Below, one piece after another: positions 21,349 to 31,540 of a stretch of DNA of 64,000 nucleotides. Source of the DNA: Isoperla grammatica (taxonomy: Eukaryota > Arthropoda > Insecta > Plecoptera > Perlodidae); assembly GCA_945910005.1 (NCBI GenBank), contig OX246747.1:8085966-8149965 (forward strand). The letters are read 5' to 3'. Positions within the stretch are counted from its first letter, which is position 1. Each line of letters starts with the position of its first letter. The translations under genes were made by a program, and so were the position numbers. The notes beneath the pieces are model-generated. The model was not told the DNA's origin. It saw nothing but the letters and a program-made list of their open reading frames with translations, and did no database searches.

Positions 21349-22726
21349 TCATTCGCGGTAAACCCGCTTAGCAACGAATTCCCCGTGAACGACTCTCATC
21401 CCTGCGGCATTCCAGTGGATGCCATCTGGCCGCCGGTTGTTTCCATGCCCCATGTGTCTGAAAATATAATATTTGTTGTTGTAAGTCTTCAGTCTTTAAT
21501 TTCACCAGTGACATATACAATTCTTTTACGTGGTTCCTTACGTCTCATAGTAGGCCTGGTTGGGCACATTTCCCGGCGAACAGAACAATGAGTGCACGTC
21601 TATGACCGTTATATTCTCATCTGAAATTACATACACACAGTCATTGCATGGACATTAAATCATGCATGATATTGTAGCCATACGTGATTATACATTAATA
21701 AACAGTCCATATTTACGTTTTTTCCCCAACTTTGTTATGCATCTATTGTACTGGGCCATCCGCTCTGTATCTTTAGCGTGTGTGTGGCGTAGTATCGGGG
21801 GCAATGTCAAAACGACAATCTCTGGGGTTTTGGAGGCGACGATCTTTAAAATGTGCCATAACTTTCGGCACATGGCCTCCGCACTCACGTTCTTCTTGCT
21901 CTATTGAAAAAAGCAAATAGATGGTTATCATAGATCAAACACGGAAATCTATTTGAAAACATTTACTATTCAGATTCCGATTTTACTAACCAACAAATCG
22001 TTTGTGCCTAACATCACGACGGCCTTCCTTTTTTCAGGCAAATTGCCTTGTTTCAGTAAACGTGTTACTTTTCGTTCCACCTTCTTAAGAGTTTGGCCCG
22101 ACACAGTCAAGCCCCACCTCTCTTTCCGTTGACCTACAACAAGCGATAATCGAAATATAATATGTAGGGCACACTGCACACACGATGTTGCACCCAAGTC
22201 AGGACTGACTAACGGGACAAAATCGAATCGGTAGGCTATTGTAGGTAGAGAGCCTTATCAAACTATATAAATGAAAACAAAACAAAAAACGAAAAAAACT
22301 AGTGACAAGTAACCTTACAACCATTAAATTCAAAGCACTTGTTAAGATTACTTGCACTTGCATTTTGTAATGAGGTATTTTATTTGTTATATTATTTTCC
22401 CATTAGGTATGTATTGTTTTATAATTTTATTATCTACAAGGCTATTTATTTTTTTGATTAACTGTACTTTCTTCCTGTACAGCCGAAAGGGTAATATAGC
22501 ATATTTATGTGTAACTTAATGTTATGTTTAACTTATTGTGTACTAATTTCTATTTTTATTATTATGGAAATAAAACTTGACATACAGTTTCAAATATAAA
22601 AGAAACAAAATGATCATGAGTATCATACCATCTACCATCGTGTGATGTCCTCTGCCGCAAAACTTCTTTAGCGAATCGTTACAGCATACTGTCGCCTATA
22701 AATTCTATATTTTCAATATCATTCAT
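21349..22726 (-). CDS. SGNH hydrolase, five-exon gene with an in-frame TAA
   Basis: Exons by splice signals: 22636-22726, 21991-22133, 21717-21900, 21542-21620 and 21349-21457. Phases agree across all four introns and predict about 200 residues. Exon 1 begins MNDIENIEFIGDSM, with the nucleophile Ser in GDS. Exon 2 has LTVSGQTLKK (block II Gly) and VVMLGTNDLL (block III). Exon 3 has IVVLTLPPIL and YNRCI. Exon 4 has ITVIDVHSLFCSPGNV. Exon 5 has RRPDGIHWNAAGMRVVHGEF with the catalytic Asp and His, then TGA. The domain is complete and near family-minimum length. The oddity is TAA at 22679-22681, two codons after the GDS Ser. It may be a nonsense allele, a sequencing error or a sign that exon 1 is spliced differently (GTAACG at that point could be a donor, but the phase then fails). 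Confidence 0.7.
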
Positions 22727-22979
22727 CTTGGAGTGGATTTTAAACACGTCTTTCTTCTAAGCTTTGTGACAAGACAATGGTACAGTGGGAAACGAGTGTC
22801 ACGAAACGAAAACACGATGCACTTAGCGTCGTTATTCACGAATGGAAGGAATGGGAGGGGGGGGGGGGACCTAATTGGAAATTCCTCACAATCCAAAATC
22901 ATGTTTATATCCACGTCGTTGGGAAGTTCATTGATGGTTATCCCCCCCCCCCCCCCTCTTATTGGCTGCAAACATTGGC
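22727..22979. other. upstream of SGNH gene; complementary G and C runs
   Basis: A run of G at about 22857-22869 and a run of C at about 22941-22955 are complementary and could pair; no gene recognised. Confidence 0.4.
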
Positions 22980-22989
22980 AGCCTATGTA

Positions 22990-23146
22990 GGTCTACTAAC
23001 GGAGCCAACAGTGGAACAACAATTCGTTGCTTTCTACCCTCGACAACCACAAGGACGTCTTGTCTACCACGCCAGGGCTGACCAACCTGTACGAACACAC
23101 CATTCAGCTCACTGACGAGACGCCGTTCAAACAAAAACCTTATCCG
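22990..23146 (+). pseudogene. Gypsy pol scrap (start of reverse transcriptase)
   Basis: Reads LSTLDNHKDVLSTTPGLT, then YEHTIQLTDETPFKQKPYPI, the linker and first strand of Ty3/Gypsy RT (pattern F.DV.S..PG.T...H.I......P..Q.PYPIP). It ends where a SINE-like tail begins at 23147; the catalytic part is absent. Confidence 0.7.
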
Positions 23147-23290
23147 ATAAGTCAGACGAAATGCAGTCCACATCCTCCCCCCTCCCTTCCCCACCCCCCA
23201 ACCCTTTTCACCTAGCCCTCCTACTTGCCCCTTTCCTCCAAACAGCCCCGTATTTCATCTTCATATATCACCCACTCATTGTCTCGATTA
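23147..23290 (+). mobile_element. SINE-like copy: end of head A + tail 2, split
   Basis: Starts AGTCAGACGAAATGCAGTCC (5'-truncated) and breaks at GTCTCGATTA, where the copy at 23291-23674 is inserted; the tail resumes at 23675. Confidence 0.85.
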
Positions 23291-23674
23291 GATGATTGAT
23301 TGATTAATGGGGCTTAACGTCTCATATTTATGCAACGATGGCTAATCGAGACGATGAGCGGGTGATAATGAAGATGAGAAAGATGATTATGAAGAATAAA
23401 GCCACATCCGAATCAGATCCATTGTACGTCGCGTGGGTCGTCATACGGGAGTCCAGCAAGGGAGGGCAGGGCCGAGTGGGAGGAGAAATATTCAATGGGA
23501 CAGTGGGGGGGAAAGGGGATTGGGGTGTGGACTGCACTTCGTCTGACTTCTCCTCCTCGACCAGTCCGGCTAGGGTGGCCCTACCAGAAGCATACGCTTC
23601 CGCCGGCATAGCTCTCGGGATCAACAAAGCACGCAAACCTGCCCACCACGATAAGGTGGCAGTCCCTGGGCAGG
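23291..23674 (-). mobile_element. SINE-like copy: head A + tail 1, complete, 10-bp duplication
   Basis: GTCTCGATTA is duplicated at 23281-23290 and 23675-23684, giving exact ends: on the minus strand the element starts GCCTGCCCAGGGACTGCC and ends CCCCATTAATCAATCAATC plus ATC, 384 bp. This copy is the best reference for the family. I see no good Pol III A or B box in it. Confidence 0.93.
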
Positions 23675-23734
23675 CGTCTCGATTAGCCTCGTTGCAAAAA
23701 TATGAGACGTTAAGCCCCATTAATCAATCAATCA
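23675..23734 (+). mobile_element. 3' end of the split SINE-like copy
   Basis: GTCTCGATTAGCCTCGTTGC through CCCCATTAATCAATCAATC. Confidence 0.85.
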
Positions 23735-24311
23735 GCTAATACAAACAACAATTAACAACAATTCAAGAATGCGCATTGCAAAAATTGTTCTTATTTCCAT
23801 GGCTATTATACTTTCCGACATAGTTGTATGCAGTGCAATGTGCGTTGCTAAGAATTTTCGTGGTCATGTTTTCAACACGGTCCGCCACCGTTACTAACAC
23901 TTATTGACAGCAATAGAAATGTAATTTCTGCCTTTAATACGTATTGGATCGCGTTTACATTAGTATATTCGTAACCGGACAAAAATTTACTACAAGATAG
24001 CGACCTCACATTTTGCCGTAACTGTGGTCCAGAAATATATTTTCGAGTAACTTTTGTGTAACTTTGCCAATATTTATCGTATCGCCATAAAATGAACACA
24101 TTCGTGACCGGAAAAAACTTTAAAAAAATATGGCTATCTCACATTTTGCCGCCATTTTGTTTCAAAAAAATATTTTACAGTAACTATGGTGTAACTTTGT
24201 AACTTTTCAAACGATTTTGCTTCAAAACTATACACCTTCAATCCACATCGAAGCTTGTGGATGGTCCAAATTTCAAGTTGATCGGACTTTCTGTTCGACC
24301 GCTATCGACGG

Positions 24312-24315
<4 letters not shown>
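23735..24315. repeat. non-coding, with a dispersed repeat ending in poly-A
   Basis: About 24135-24315 resembles 55210-55365 (TGCCGCCATTT, then CAGTCCACATCG or CAATCCACATCG, CTTGTGGATGGTCC and TTGATCGGACT). The copy here ends in a long A-run, so it may be the 3' end of a poly-A retroelement. Confidence 0.5.

Positions 24316-24342
<27 letters not shown>
24316..24342. repeat. poly-A, 27 bases
   Basis: Uninterrupted A-run on the plus strand at the end of the dispersed repeat. Confidence 0.95.
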
Positions 24343-24491
24343 CAGAACGAAGTGCCATAAGAGTCAAGTGGAAACGCTCGCTTAATAATTATGAACAGTT
24401 TAACTTAATAGGTCTTACATTTATTTAGTACAAATATTTTAGTTCCCTCTTAAACTTTCCCAATGAAATTATCTTTTTAAAATTAAACGGC

Positions 24492-24546
24492 AGCCTCGTT
24501 GCAAAAATATGAGACGTTAAGCCCAAATAATCAATCAATCAATCAG
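24492..24546 (+). mobile_element. SINE-like copy: tail 2 end only
   Basis: CAGCCTCGTTGCAAAAATATG through four ATCA units; strongly 5'-truncated. Confidence 0.8.
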
Positions 24547-24575
24547 TTCGTTAATGTGTGCAACAGTTTCATTTC

Positions 24576-25568
24576 TTAGCGAGTGTGGAAGTTGCGGAAA
24601 CACTCTGAACACAGGGACTCCCTGCACTCGTCCCACTGGTGACCGCGTTCTCTTCTTACACGCTGGATCGTAGCATCGAGGTGCAGCTCGACAGGCGCCT
24701 TCACCGTGACTCTTCGTTTCACAGGTGGAGGCGGTCCTCCCTCGCTAGATGGACGGCCCCTCCGCCTCACTCCGTTTCCGGCACCTGAAATAATTTAAAT
24801 ATATTAGTATTTTCAGCTTTACTTAGTCGAAGAACTGAATTTTAGTGCGTGACATTGTTATACCTGTGCAGGCCACAACAGCCAAGCATTTACGACCGCA
24901 ACATTTAGAAAGTGGTGAACGATGCGGAAATAATACTTCTTGTTGCAGATTTTGTGTCGGTACAGACCGACCAACGAGTCCATTAGGTCGACTCCGCCCA
25001 TACATTGGTTGTATATCTCCACAGAGTATGGTTTTGGAACGTCTATCATTCGCTTCTCTTTTCGGCACCAGCGTTGAGCTGCACCTTGGGGCTCAATACC
25101 CGCGAAAGATGAGGCAACATGCACAATGTTGTTGTCAGCCCACCTGGTAACAGTAATGTTCTGTTCTGATGTTGCCACATACACAGCCCCCCTTTCTTTT
25201 TTCAGCATCTCTTTACCAGGTGCTAGTTTTGAATCTGCGCCTTGGAGTCTGTTGGACCTAGTTGTTCCCACACAATGTATTTTTTTTTCAGCAAGGTGTA
25301 CAAAGAGTGGGATTGAAGTAAACAGGTTATCACAATACAACTTGTGATTTTTATTTTCCATGTCATGGCACAGCCTGATCACAACATCACCGTTAGCACC
25401 AAACTGTAAAGATGGGTCTCCCCGGTTACCACCAGCTCCTTGATAGGGCTCAAAACAATGGATATATCCAGAAGCACCTGCCCGGACCCAAATTTTAAAA
25501 CCCCAGGGACGGTGCTTGCTTTTTATATATTGCTTTAAACTAGATCTCCCCTTAAATGGGATCATCAT
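24576..25568 (-). pseudogene. piggyBac-type transposase, C-terminal two-thirds
   Basis: DDE_Tnp_1_7 domain. The frame 24858-25568 begins EMMIPFKGRSSLKQYIKSK and has GFKIWVRAGASGY, KLYCDNLFTSIPL (second catalytic Asp), VGTTRSNRL and YNQCMGGVDLMDSLVG (third Asp). The first Asp is an Asn (AAT at 25572-25574), preceded immediately by a stop, so the N-terminus is lost. A CAG|GTATAA donor at 24864 and a TTATTTCAG acceptor at 24785 bound an intron. The following exon (24576-24784) encodes RRRGRPSSEGG and a Cys tail ESLCSECFRNFHTR typical of piggyBac. Joining the two in phase hits TGA within a few codons, so there is a further lesion or another donor. Confidence 0.8.
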
Positions 25569-25574
25569 TTCATT

Positions 25575-26389
25575 TTAACGAGTAATGCAATAATAGTCAA
25601 CCTGATTACACCTCTGAAATTAATTTGTATTGAAAGTGTATTGCTTAATTTTAAGCCATAGATCAAGGGTCGACAGTCCATTGGAGAGATTTATTCTCAC
25701 TTCGCGCGGAGTTTTATTTTTTTTGTTTATTTAGTAAGCGAGTGGAATTCACACAAGTACATTTTCCTTGTATACACAGGACGGGACGTTGCCTATTTTA
25801 TGACACACAATTTTGTTACTTATCAGATCCATTTCTCACATAGGCCTACAGATAGTTAATCGATAGATATAAATTAGATCAGTGTTACGAAAAGAGGTTA
25901 TAATTAACGGGGTCATTGGTTCGATTCCCAAACTTGGCATCATGTTTGAAAGGTTTTTGAACCTTTCCTCAGTCATAAAGCGAATGTTGGGATTAAGTCT
26001 TACAGCCTACAGGCATTCCTCAAACACAATATGCAGACTAGCCCCAACACCGTTGTTACTTTTAACTTTTAAGAATTATGTTCACAACACTTAGCCGTAC
26101 CATAGACCTACTAAAAGAAATGCTGTTGTCTATAAACTGAGATGGATGTTTTAACGTGTAACAGTACAACACTATTTTGCATGGAGGTTGTGAGGGTTTG
26201 AAATGAGCAGAATCAAAGTGCTCGCTCTCTCTCTGAAGTGCGGTGTCGCTCGTACATCTAAACACCCCTAAAACAGCAACCAGGGCGAGTCCATTCGCTC
26301 GAGGATGCGTGCGCGCGTCAAAGCCAAGGGATTTACCCAGCCGGTACCGCTATACTAACTGTAAAACTCATATTGCCGAACACTTAATA
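25575..26389. other. no gene recognised
   Basis: Short frames on both strands without motifs. This would hold the lost piggyBac N-terminus if the element were intact; I do not find it. Confidence 0.4.
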
Positions 26390-26800
26390 AATCCTTACAA
26401 AACCCCCTATGCACATTCTGCATAAGGGGCAAATCCTGGCCTTCTGCCAATGTTGATATATGGGCCTATTAGGTATGAGATGCTCCATGCAAAGACCCAC
26501 AAACCCCAGTGTGCCCACAAGGAATTATGGTTATAAACGCATAACGGCAGTTGCATATCATGTGAGGTGGTCTCGCAGGGTCGGGTATTATAGGGATCTC
26601 AGTGTCCTCTCCGGGAAGATCTACTTGGTACACCCAGATAAGCTTATTTTCCTGCCGGTTCATTTCCATGTGAAGTAGAGTTTCACCTAAGGTAGGAACT
26701 TGCCATGAACCGGCAGAGCCCAAATATCACTATCAGTTGGGAGAGTTCCATTGTTCAAAGAACCTTTCACCAACCGCTCTCCAGTCGTTTTAGTTGGTTC
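26390..26800 (-). pseudogene. RING-finger protein fragment
   Basis: Frames read MICNCRYAFITIIPCGHTGVC and, after a frameshift near 26500, LCMEHLIPN, then ARICPLCRMC. Together they form a C3HC4-type pattern (C.C, CGH..VC, C, CPLCR). Upstream PTKTTGERLVKG and LIWVYQVDLPGEDTEIPII precede it, with another frameshift near 26690. Homology stops before the SINE-like copy at 26829. I do not recognise the family. Confidence 0.45.
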
Positions 26801-26828
26801 CATTAAGACTTCACCCTTCAACACTTAC

Positions 26829-27135
26829 CCGTCTGGGCCCGGGGAAGAATAGGCCCAGAGTGACTCTGCTAGTCGTAAGAGGTGACAAAAGGAGACCCTG
26901 TCCCTTCCTCCCCCACTGTCCCATTGAATATTTCTCCTCCCACTTAGCCCTGCCCTCCCTTGCTGGACTCCCGTATGACGACTCACGCGACGTACAATGG
27001 ATCTGATTCGGATGTGGCTTTATTCTTCATTATCATCTTTCTCATCTTCATTATCACCCGCTCATCGTCTCGATTAGCCATCGTTGCATAAATATGAGAC
27101 GTTAAGCCCCATTAATCAATCATCAATCATTAAGC
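26829..27135 (+). mobile_element. SINE-like copy: head B + tail 1
   Basis: CCCGTCTGGGCCCGGGGAAG through CCCCATTAATCAATCATC, followed by a second tail remnant (TTAAGCCCAAATAATCAATC) at about 27129-27149. Confidence 0.88.
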
Positions 27136-27149
27136 CCAAATAATCAATC

Positions 27150-27649
27150 AGTCTTGGTAATTAGGCCTACTTTTGTGAACTTTTAAATTTCCATTAGTAA
27201 TTTGTTGTGCAATAAATAAAATATAAATGAAGAGATGTTGGTTGAAATAAACATTCCCACACTGCCAAATGGCTTGATTGAAGGATGCCAAGAGGAAACA
27301 GGGTAAGAAAGAACACATAGGAATACATTTGTAAATGTTTATTTATGCATGAATGACTTTTACATGACACTCTAAGAAATAAATAAACAAACGTTCAGTC
27401 GTCGTTATTTGCAACAACATTTATGATTTAAGTATTTGTAACATTGCATAATGCAATGGAAGTAAGTAGGTGGATGGAGATTAAAGATGTGATTGTGTGT
27501 CATCGGATTGCGGGAAGACCCACGATCCCGAGGAACACTCTGGGGATAGAGAATCGGGTGACATGCTTGATGCCGGGTGGGCGTGACGCAGCAGCAGACG
27601 GATTAAAAGTAATCGGTGGCTGTGGCTGATATACCATAGAAATAGTATT
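27150..27649. other. no gene recognised
   Basis: AT-rich; a 61-codon plus frame (27444-27629) has no motif. Confidence 0.4.
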
Positions 27650-27931
27650 CTACCCTAAGCCTTCCGTCATGGCCTTTGCAATGTTTGCCATAGAAGTCTG
27701 CATGCCAGCAAGCACTTGCTGCCTCATATTATCTTGCATTTTCTGCTCCTGCTCATTCTGTAATTTTAACAAATTTTCTTGCTGTCGGAAGAAATTGGTA
27801 GTTCCTTCTGAGCAGCTTTCCACTCCTCTGTTGCCTTCTGGGAGCGGGTAGGCTTCTTCTTCTTTTGTCTTTCGACGGGAAAAACAAGAAGGAGAGGGTG
27901 GAGGGTTGGGACAGCGGGAGACTTGGGACAA
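27650..27931 (-). CDS. Gln-rich coiled-coil frame, unknown
   Basis: Ends FFRQQENLLKLQNEQEQKMQ, then VLAGMQTSMANIAKAM, a Gln/Met-rich amphipathic helix. Tails of this style occur in Myb/SANT proteins linked to Harbinger elements, which is only a guess. Reading upstream, the frame runs into a SINE-like copy at 27965, so any N-terminal exons are separated or lost. Confidence 0.3.
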   Translation of the reverse strand: MSQVSRCPNPPPSPSCFSRRKTKEEEAYPLPEGNRGVESCSEGTTNFFRQQENLLKLQNEQEQKMQDNMRQQVLAGMQTSMANIAKAMTEGLG

Positions 27932-27964
27932 GCTATATACCTTTGGTGGCTATTTCACTTTTAT

Positions 27965-28184
27965 GATTTCTGGAGCTATGTCGGCGGAAGCGTATGCTTC
28001 TGGTAGGGCCACCCTAGCCGGACAGGTCGAGGAGGAGAAGCCAGACGAAATGCAGTCCACACCCCAATCCCCTTTCTACCCCTTTCCCCTTTTCTCACGC
28101 TCCCTCCTACTTGCCCCTTTCCTCCAAACAGTCCCCCCTATTTCATTTTCATAGATCACCCACTCATTGTCTCGATTAGCCTCG
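27965..28184 (+). mobile_element. SINE-like copy: part of head A + tail 2, truncated at both ends
   Basis: Starts GATTTCTGGAGCTATGTCGG and ends GTCTCGATTAGCCTCG. Confidence 0.85.
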
Positions 28185-28185
28185 C

Positions 28186-28637
28186 ATTTCCAGTATCTAC
28201 AGTAGCTAGGGTAGACCTGGTTTCTGTATTTGATTTATTTATGTGGCCTTGGCCAGTGCTTACCTCTGGCATTGCCTCTGGCTTTGGCACAATGGGTCCC
28301 GGTCTAGGTTTTAGGCCTATATAGGCCTTGGTTTCTCCAGGTTTGGTCAACTGCCAATCTGTATGATTGGCTTTATATGTTTGAGACTCTTCTTCAATAA
28401 GTGTTACAATGAGATGTATATTTGGTTTATTTTGGTTTCCAGCGCTTTGAAATCGATTTGGCCTAGGTTTAGTAAACACGGGCCTAGGCCTAAGCCTAGG
28501 CATGTAGGTGCATGTCTTATGGTAGGCCCAGTATTTATAATGTTTCGTTGATTTATCCCGTAAATTATACTGTCAGTTTCTTCATTGACCAAGTCATCGA
28601 TATTCTCGTCAAGGCTCTTCTTAAGATATTGTGCCAT
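28186..28637 (-). CDS. uncharacterised frames, Pro/Lys-rich
   Basis: Two overlapping minus frames: 28404-28637 starts MAQYLKKSLDENIDDLVNEE, and 28156-28503 reads NRFQSAGNQNKPNI and TYKANHTDWQLTKPGETKAY. Both cross TAGGCCTA-type repeat, which reads as PRLRPRP or GLGLGP. A coding switch between the two frames is possible, but I see no domain and no clear splice pair. Treat as unproven. Confidence 0.25.
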
Positions 28638-29790
28638 GTTTTCGTTTTAACTTTGAGGTTAGGATTTCAACGTTTGCACGCGGTTAGACTTGCTTACGCT
28701 ATTTTTGCGGACGTAGGCATCCAATTGTTGTTAGTTTCATTTTATAAGTGAATGTTATGACTTACCAATTATCTGTATCGAATCAGCTAATTTTAAGTAT
28801 TTTTAGATTTCATTTAGCTGTTTATTTTGAGTGATACCTAGCCTAGGCCCTACCCAATGGCTAAAATGCTCGTTTTGCATTTACATTTCACAAAACCACT
28901 GCAGGATCGCTACTGATAACACACACCTTCCTTAATCATAAATGTTCATTATTTTTCCGTCATAGTAGTTGAAGAAAACTGTTTTTAACCACAATTTGAA
29001 TTTATTTGAAGAGCTTAAGCCCTCGCACGTCACACGGCCGCCATCTCCGGTGTCCTAACCTAGTTATGCCCTAGACTTTTCAAATCTCAAGTTAACTCGT
29101 CAAAACCCTATGGCAAATGCCTGGCTGGCCTACATTTGCACTAGGCTACTAGCCCTAGGGCCCTACACCTTGACTAGGCCTAGGCCTATAGTCTACGCTA
29201 GGGCATTAAGGCTAGGCATACCTTTATACCTACGGGCTTTCCTACCAAATGACTGGGATCCAACAAGAGTAGGCCTACAGACTAAAGCAAAACTCTAAAA
29301 AAGAAGTGTAGGTCCTACACTAGGGCCTACAGCCCTACTCAGGCATGAGAATGCTGGACAGAGCTATCTAGGCAAGACTGTAGGACAAACCCTAGATCAA
29401 AGCCTAGCTTAGGACCTCCGGTAAACCAACTAAAAAGGATATATCTATAGATTCTAGGTCTTTTATTGTACCGTAACAGGTTGGGCCAGTTCTAGGCGTA
29501 CCCAAAACTAGGCCTTAGGACTTTGGCAAGCACGACCTGTGGCCGTCTGTAGGCGAAGGCCTAGGACAAAAGCCTCAAAACAGTTTATTTTGCGAGCCTG
29601 AATCCCGTTAAAACATTTGAGATTAATCTACTATTCAAAATGATTCACCCTGTTCCCACACACGCGAGGATTTCTGGCCCTAGCGTCCACAAACAAATTT
29701 ATTTCATCTTCTGAAGCAGAATTGACCATCCAACGTCGCCATGTTTGTTGTTGATGCAGCTGATGGATCACGTGACACTTTTTCTTATTC
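28638..29790. repeat. TAGGCC/CCTAGG-rich tract, no gene
   Basis: From about 28840 to 29600 the motifs CTAGG, TAGGCCTA, CCTAGG and CTAGGGCCCTA recur dozens of times in irregular order, with no fixed period. Shorter clusters of the same motifs occur near 5150-5320, 8400-8640, 34890-34945, 41930-42100 and 43700-43890. Confidence 0.6.
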
Positions 29791-29985
29791 GTCAAATAGC
29801 GCGCGCTATTTGCTGGATGATCCTCCTAATAAGAATCCTTCTAATAAGGACTCGCTATTCGTCCCAATAGTGCTATTTGTTGATTGAAATACCGGACATA
29901 GCGCTATTTGCTACAAATAGCTTAATTGCTACAAATAACTTTCTTATTAGGAGATTGTAAGACCGGCCCTTAGGCCCAGAAAAAC
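29791..29985. repeat. palindrome cluster
   Basis: CAAATAGCGCGCGCTATTTG at 29793-29812 is a perfect 20-bp palindrome. Related ATAGCGCTATTTG and AATAGTGCTATTTG motifs follow. CTCCTAATAAGAA (about 29823) and TTCTTATTAGGAG (about 29941) are inverted repeats. It ends GATTGTAAGACCGGCCC, which resembles a transposon terminus and lies just upstream of the ISL2EU transposase. Confidence 0.6.
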
Positions 29986-30024
29986 AAGTGCCAATTCTAA
30001 TAGTGTTTTACATCTGTCCAATAA

Positions 30025-30871
30025 ATAATAGGTCTTGCAGATACATCAGTATTCGAGATCCTGGTAGATCTTTTAAAAAGACTTACAATTAAAGGTCCCC
30101 AAGGAGAGATCAAATGCCTGACAATTGAAGACCAGCTTCTTCTCACTCTGATGAAATTTCGACTCAACACACCGAACCTCGACTTGGCGTTGCGATTTGG
30201 TGTGTCCAGCTCAACCGTTGGGACAATAATTGCAACATTCATCGACACCTTGCACATCGTCTTAGTGAAGGGTTTGTTGAATAGGATTCCAAGTAGACAC
30301 AAAACTCAAGCTGTACTCTTCAATGAATTCCAAAACTTCCATGCATGCAGAATCATAATAGACTGCACAGAGGTTACAGTGAACAAACCATACAACATGG
30401 ATCACCAAAATTTAACATACAGCAACTACAAGTCCAGAAACACTTTAAAGGCATTAGTAGGAATATCTCCAAATGGCCATGTAACATTCGTAAGTTCCCT
30501 CTACCCAGGCAGTACCTCAGATAAGGCCATTGTTACACACAGCGAGGTACTAAGCCATATGGTCCCTGGTGATATGGTTATGGCTGACAAAGGTTTTGTA
30601 CTGTACAATATTCTACCACCTGGCGTTTCTCTTAACATTCCACCTTTTCTCCGAAAACCACAGTTCACACCGACTGAGGTAGTACGAACTCTGACAATAG
30701 CTAGAGCTCGCATCCATGTGGAGCGCGCTATCCAAACGATTAAAATATAAAAAATTCTCGACCACATCTCACATCATTATAGATCAAATGCTTCGCAGAT
30801 ATTTCAGATTTGTGCATCCTTAACCAACTTTCAAAATCCGATAATAAAGAACACCTCAAGCTCTAACTAGC
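30025..30871 (+). pseudogene. ISL2EU (IS4EU) transposase with one nonsense codon
   Basis: DDE_Tnp_4-type transposase with preceding helix-turn-helix. The frame is open from 30025 (ADTSVFEILVDLLKRL). It then reads LTIEDQLLLTLMKFRL, LDLALRFGVSSSTVGTI, IIDCTEVTVNKP (first catalytic Asp), YSNYKSRNTLKALVGI, GSTSDKAI, MVMADKGF (second Asp), SLNIPPFLRKPQ and ARARIHVERAIQ (catalytic Glu). TAA at 30748-30750 interrupts; KILDHISHHYRSN continues in the same frame for about 40 codons. No Met-containing first exon or THAP domain was found upstream; an acceptor-like TCTTGCAG at 30032-30039 suggests an earlier exon. Such elements usually carry a second gene with a YqaJ nuclease, and one lies 2.2 kb away facing it. 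Confidence 0.82.
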
Positions 30872-31540
30872 ACTTATTTCAATGGCCTCCAAGGGAAAAA
30901 TAGGATTTTTTTACTTAGCAATGTTTTGATTCAAATCGAAGAATCCATCACACTTCGGCAATTTTGAATCAGTTCAAAAGTCTTTTTGTACCAATACACT
31001 TATATTCCGTGGGACTCGTAGAAATTAGAGATGCAAATGATAATCGTGTATCGATACAATAACGACATTCGTGTCATATCGCAATAATTGTAGGCATACA
31101 ATATTATTTAGCGCTGCAGAAGCTATCGTGATTATGTACTTTTCAACAATGTTAACCTTTTTTACTATAAAGATGAGACGTAAGTTATCGTTTCGTTTCC
31201 AAAATGGTGTATAATGTTCAACACATCTACGCACAGTTTGTTCGTCACGTTATACAGGACGAAACGTGCATCACATACAAAATATTTCATTTCATTGCAT
31301 TTCATTTCTTAGCTGTATAACCACAATACAAGATGGTATGTATCGTGGCGGTAATAAATGCTATGATATTATCACAATGTATATTTTTTAAAGCTACGAT
31401 TATTGATATGAGGTAAAATAATTTTTAGCCATAACACTAGTCGTTATTCTTGTCATTTTGTATGGACGTTTTGCTTACACACATTTCCATTTAAAATTCA
31501 ACTTCTAGCCTTATAGCAATTTGTAAAAACTCGCTATAAA
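30872..31540. other. no gene seen
   Basis: AT-rich spacer between the convergent genes; short frames only. Confidence 0.45.

Noticed and set aside
23328..23739. 130-133 codon frames on both strands of SINE-like copies (also 9048-9328, 11366-11797, 13140-13625)
   Set aside because: The same peptides (for example MPAEAYASGRATL) recur at every head A copy on either strand; translation of a non-coding repeat.
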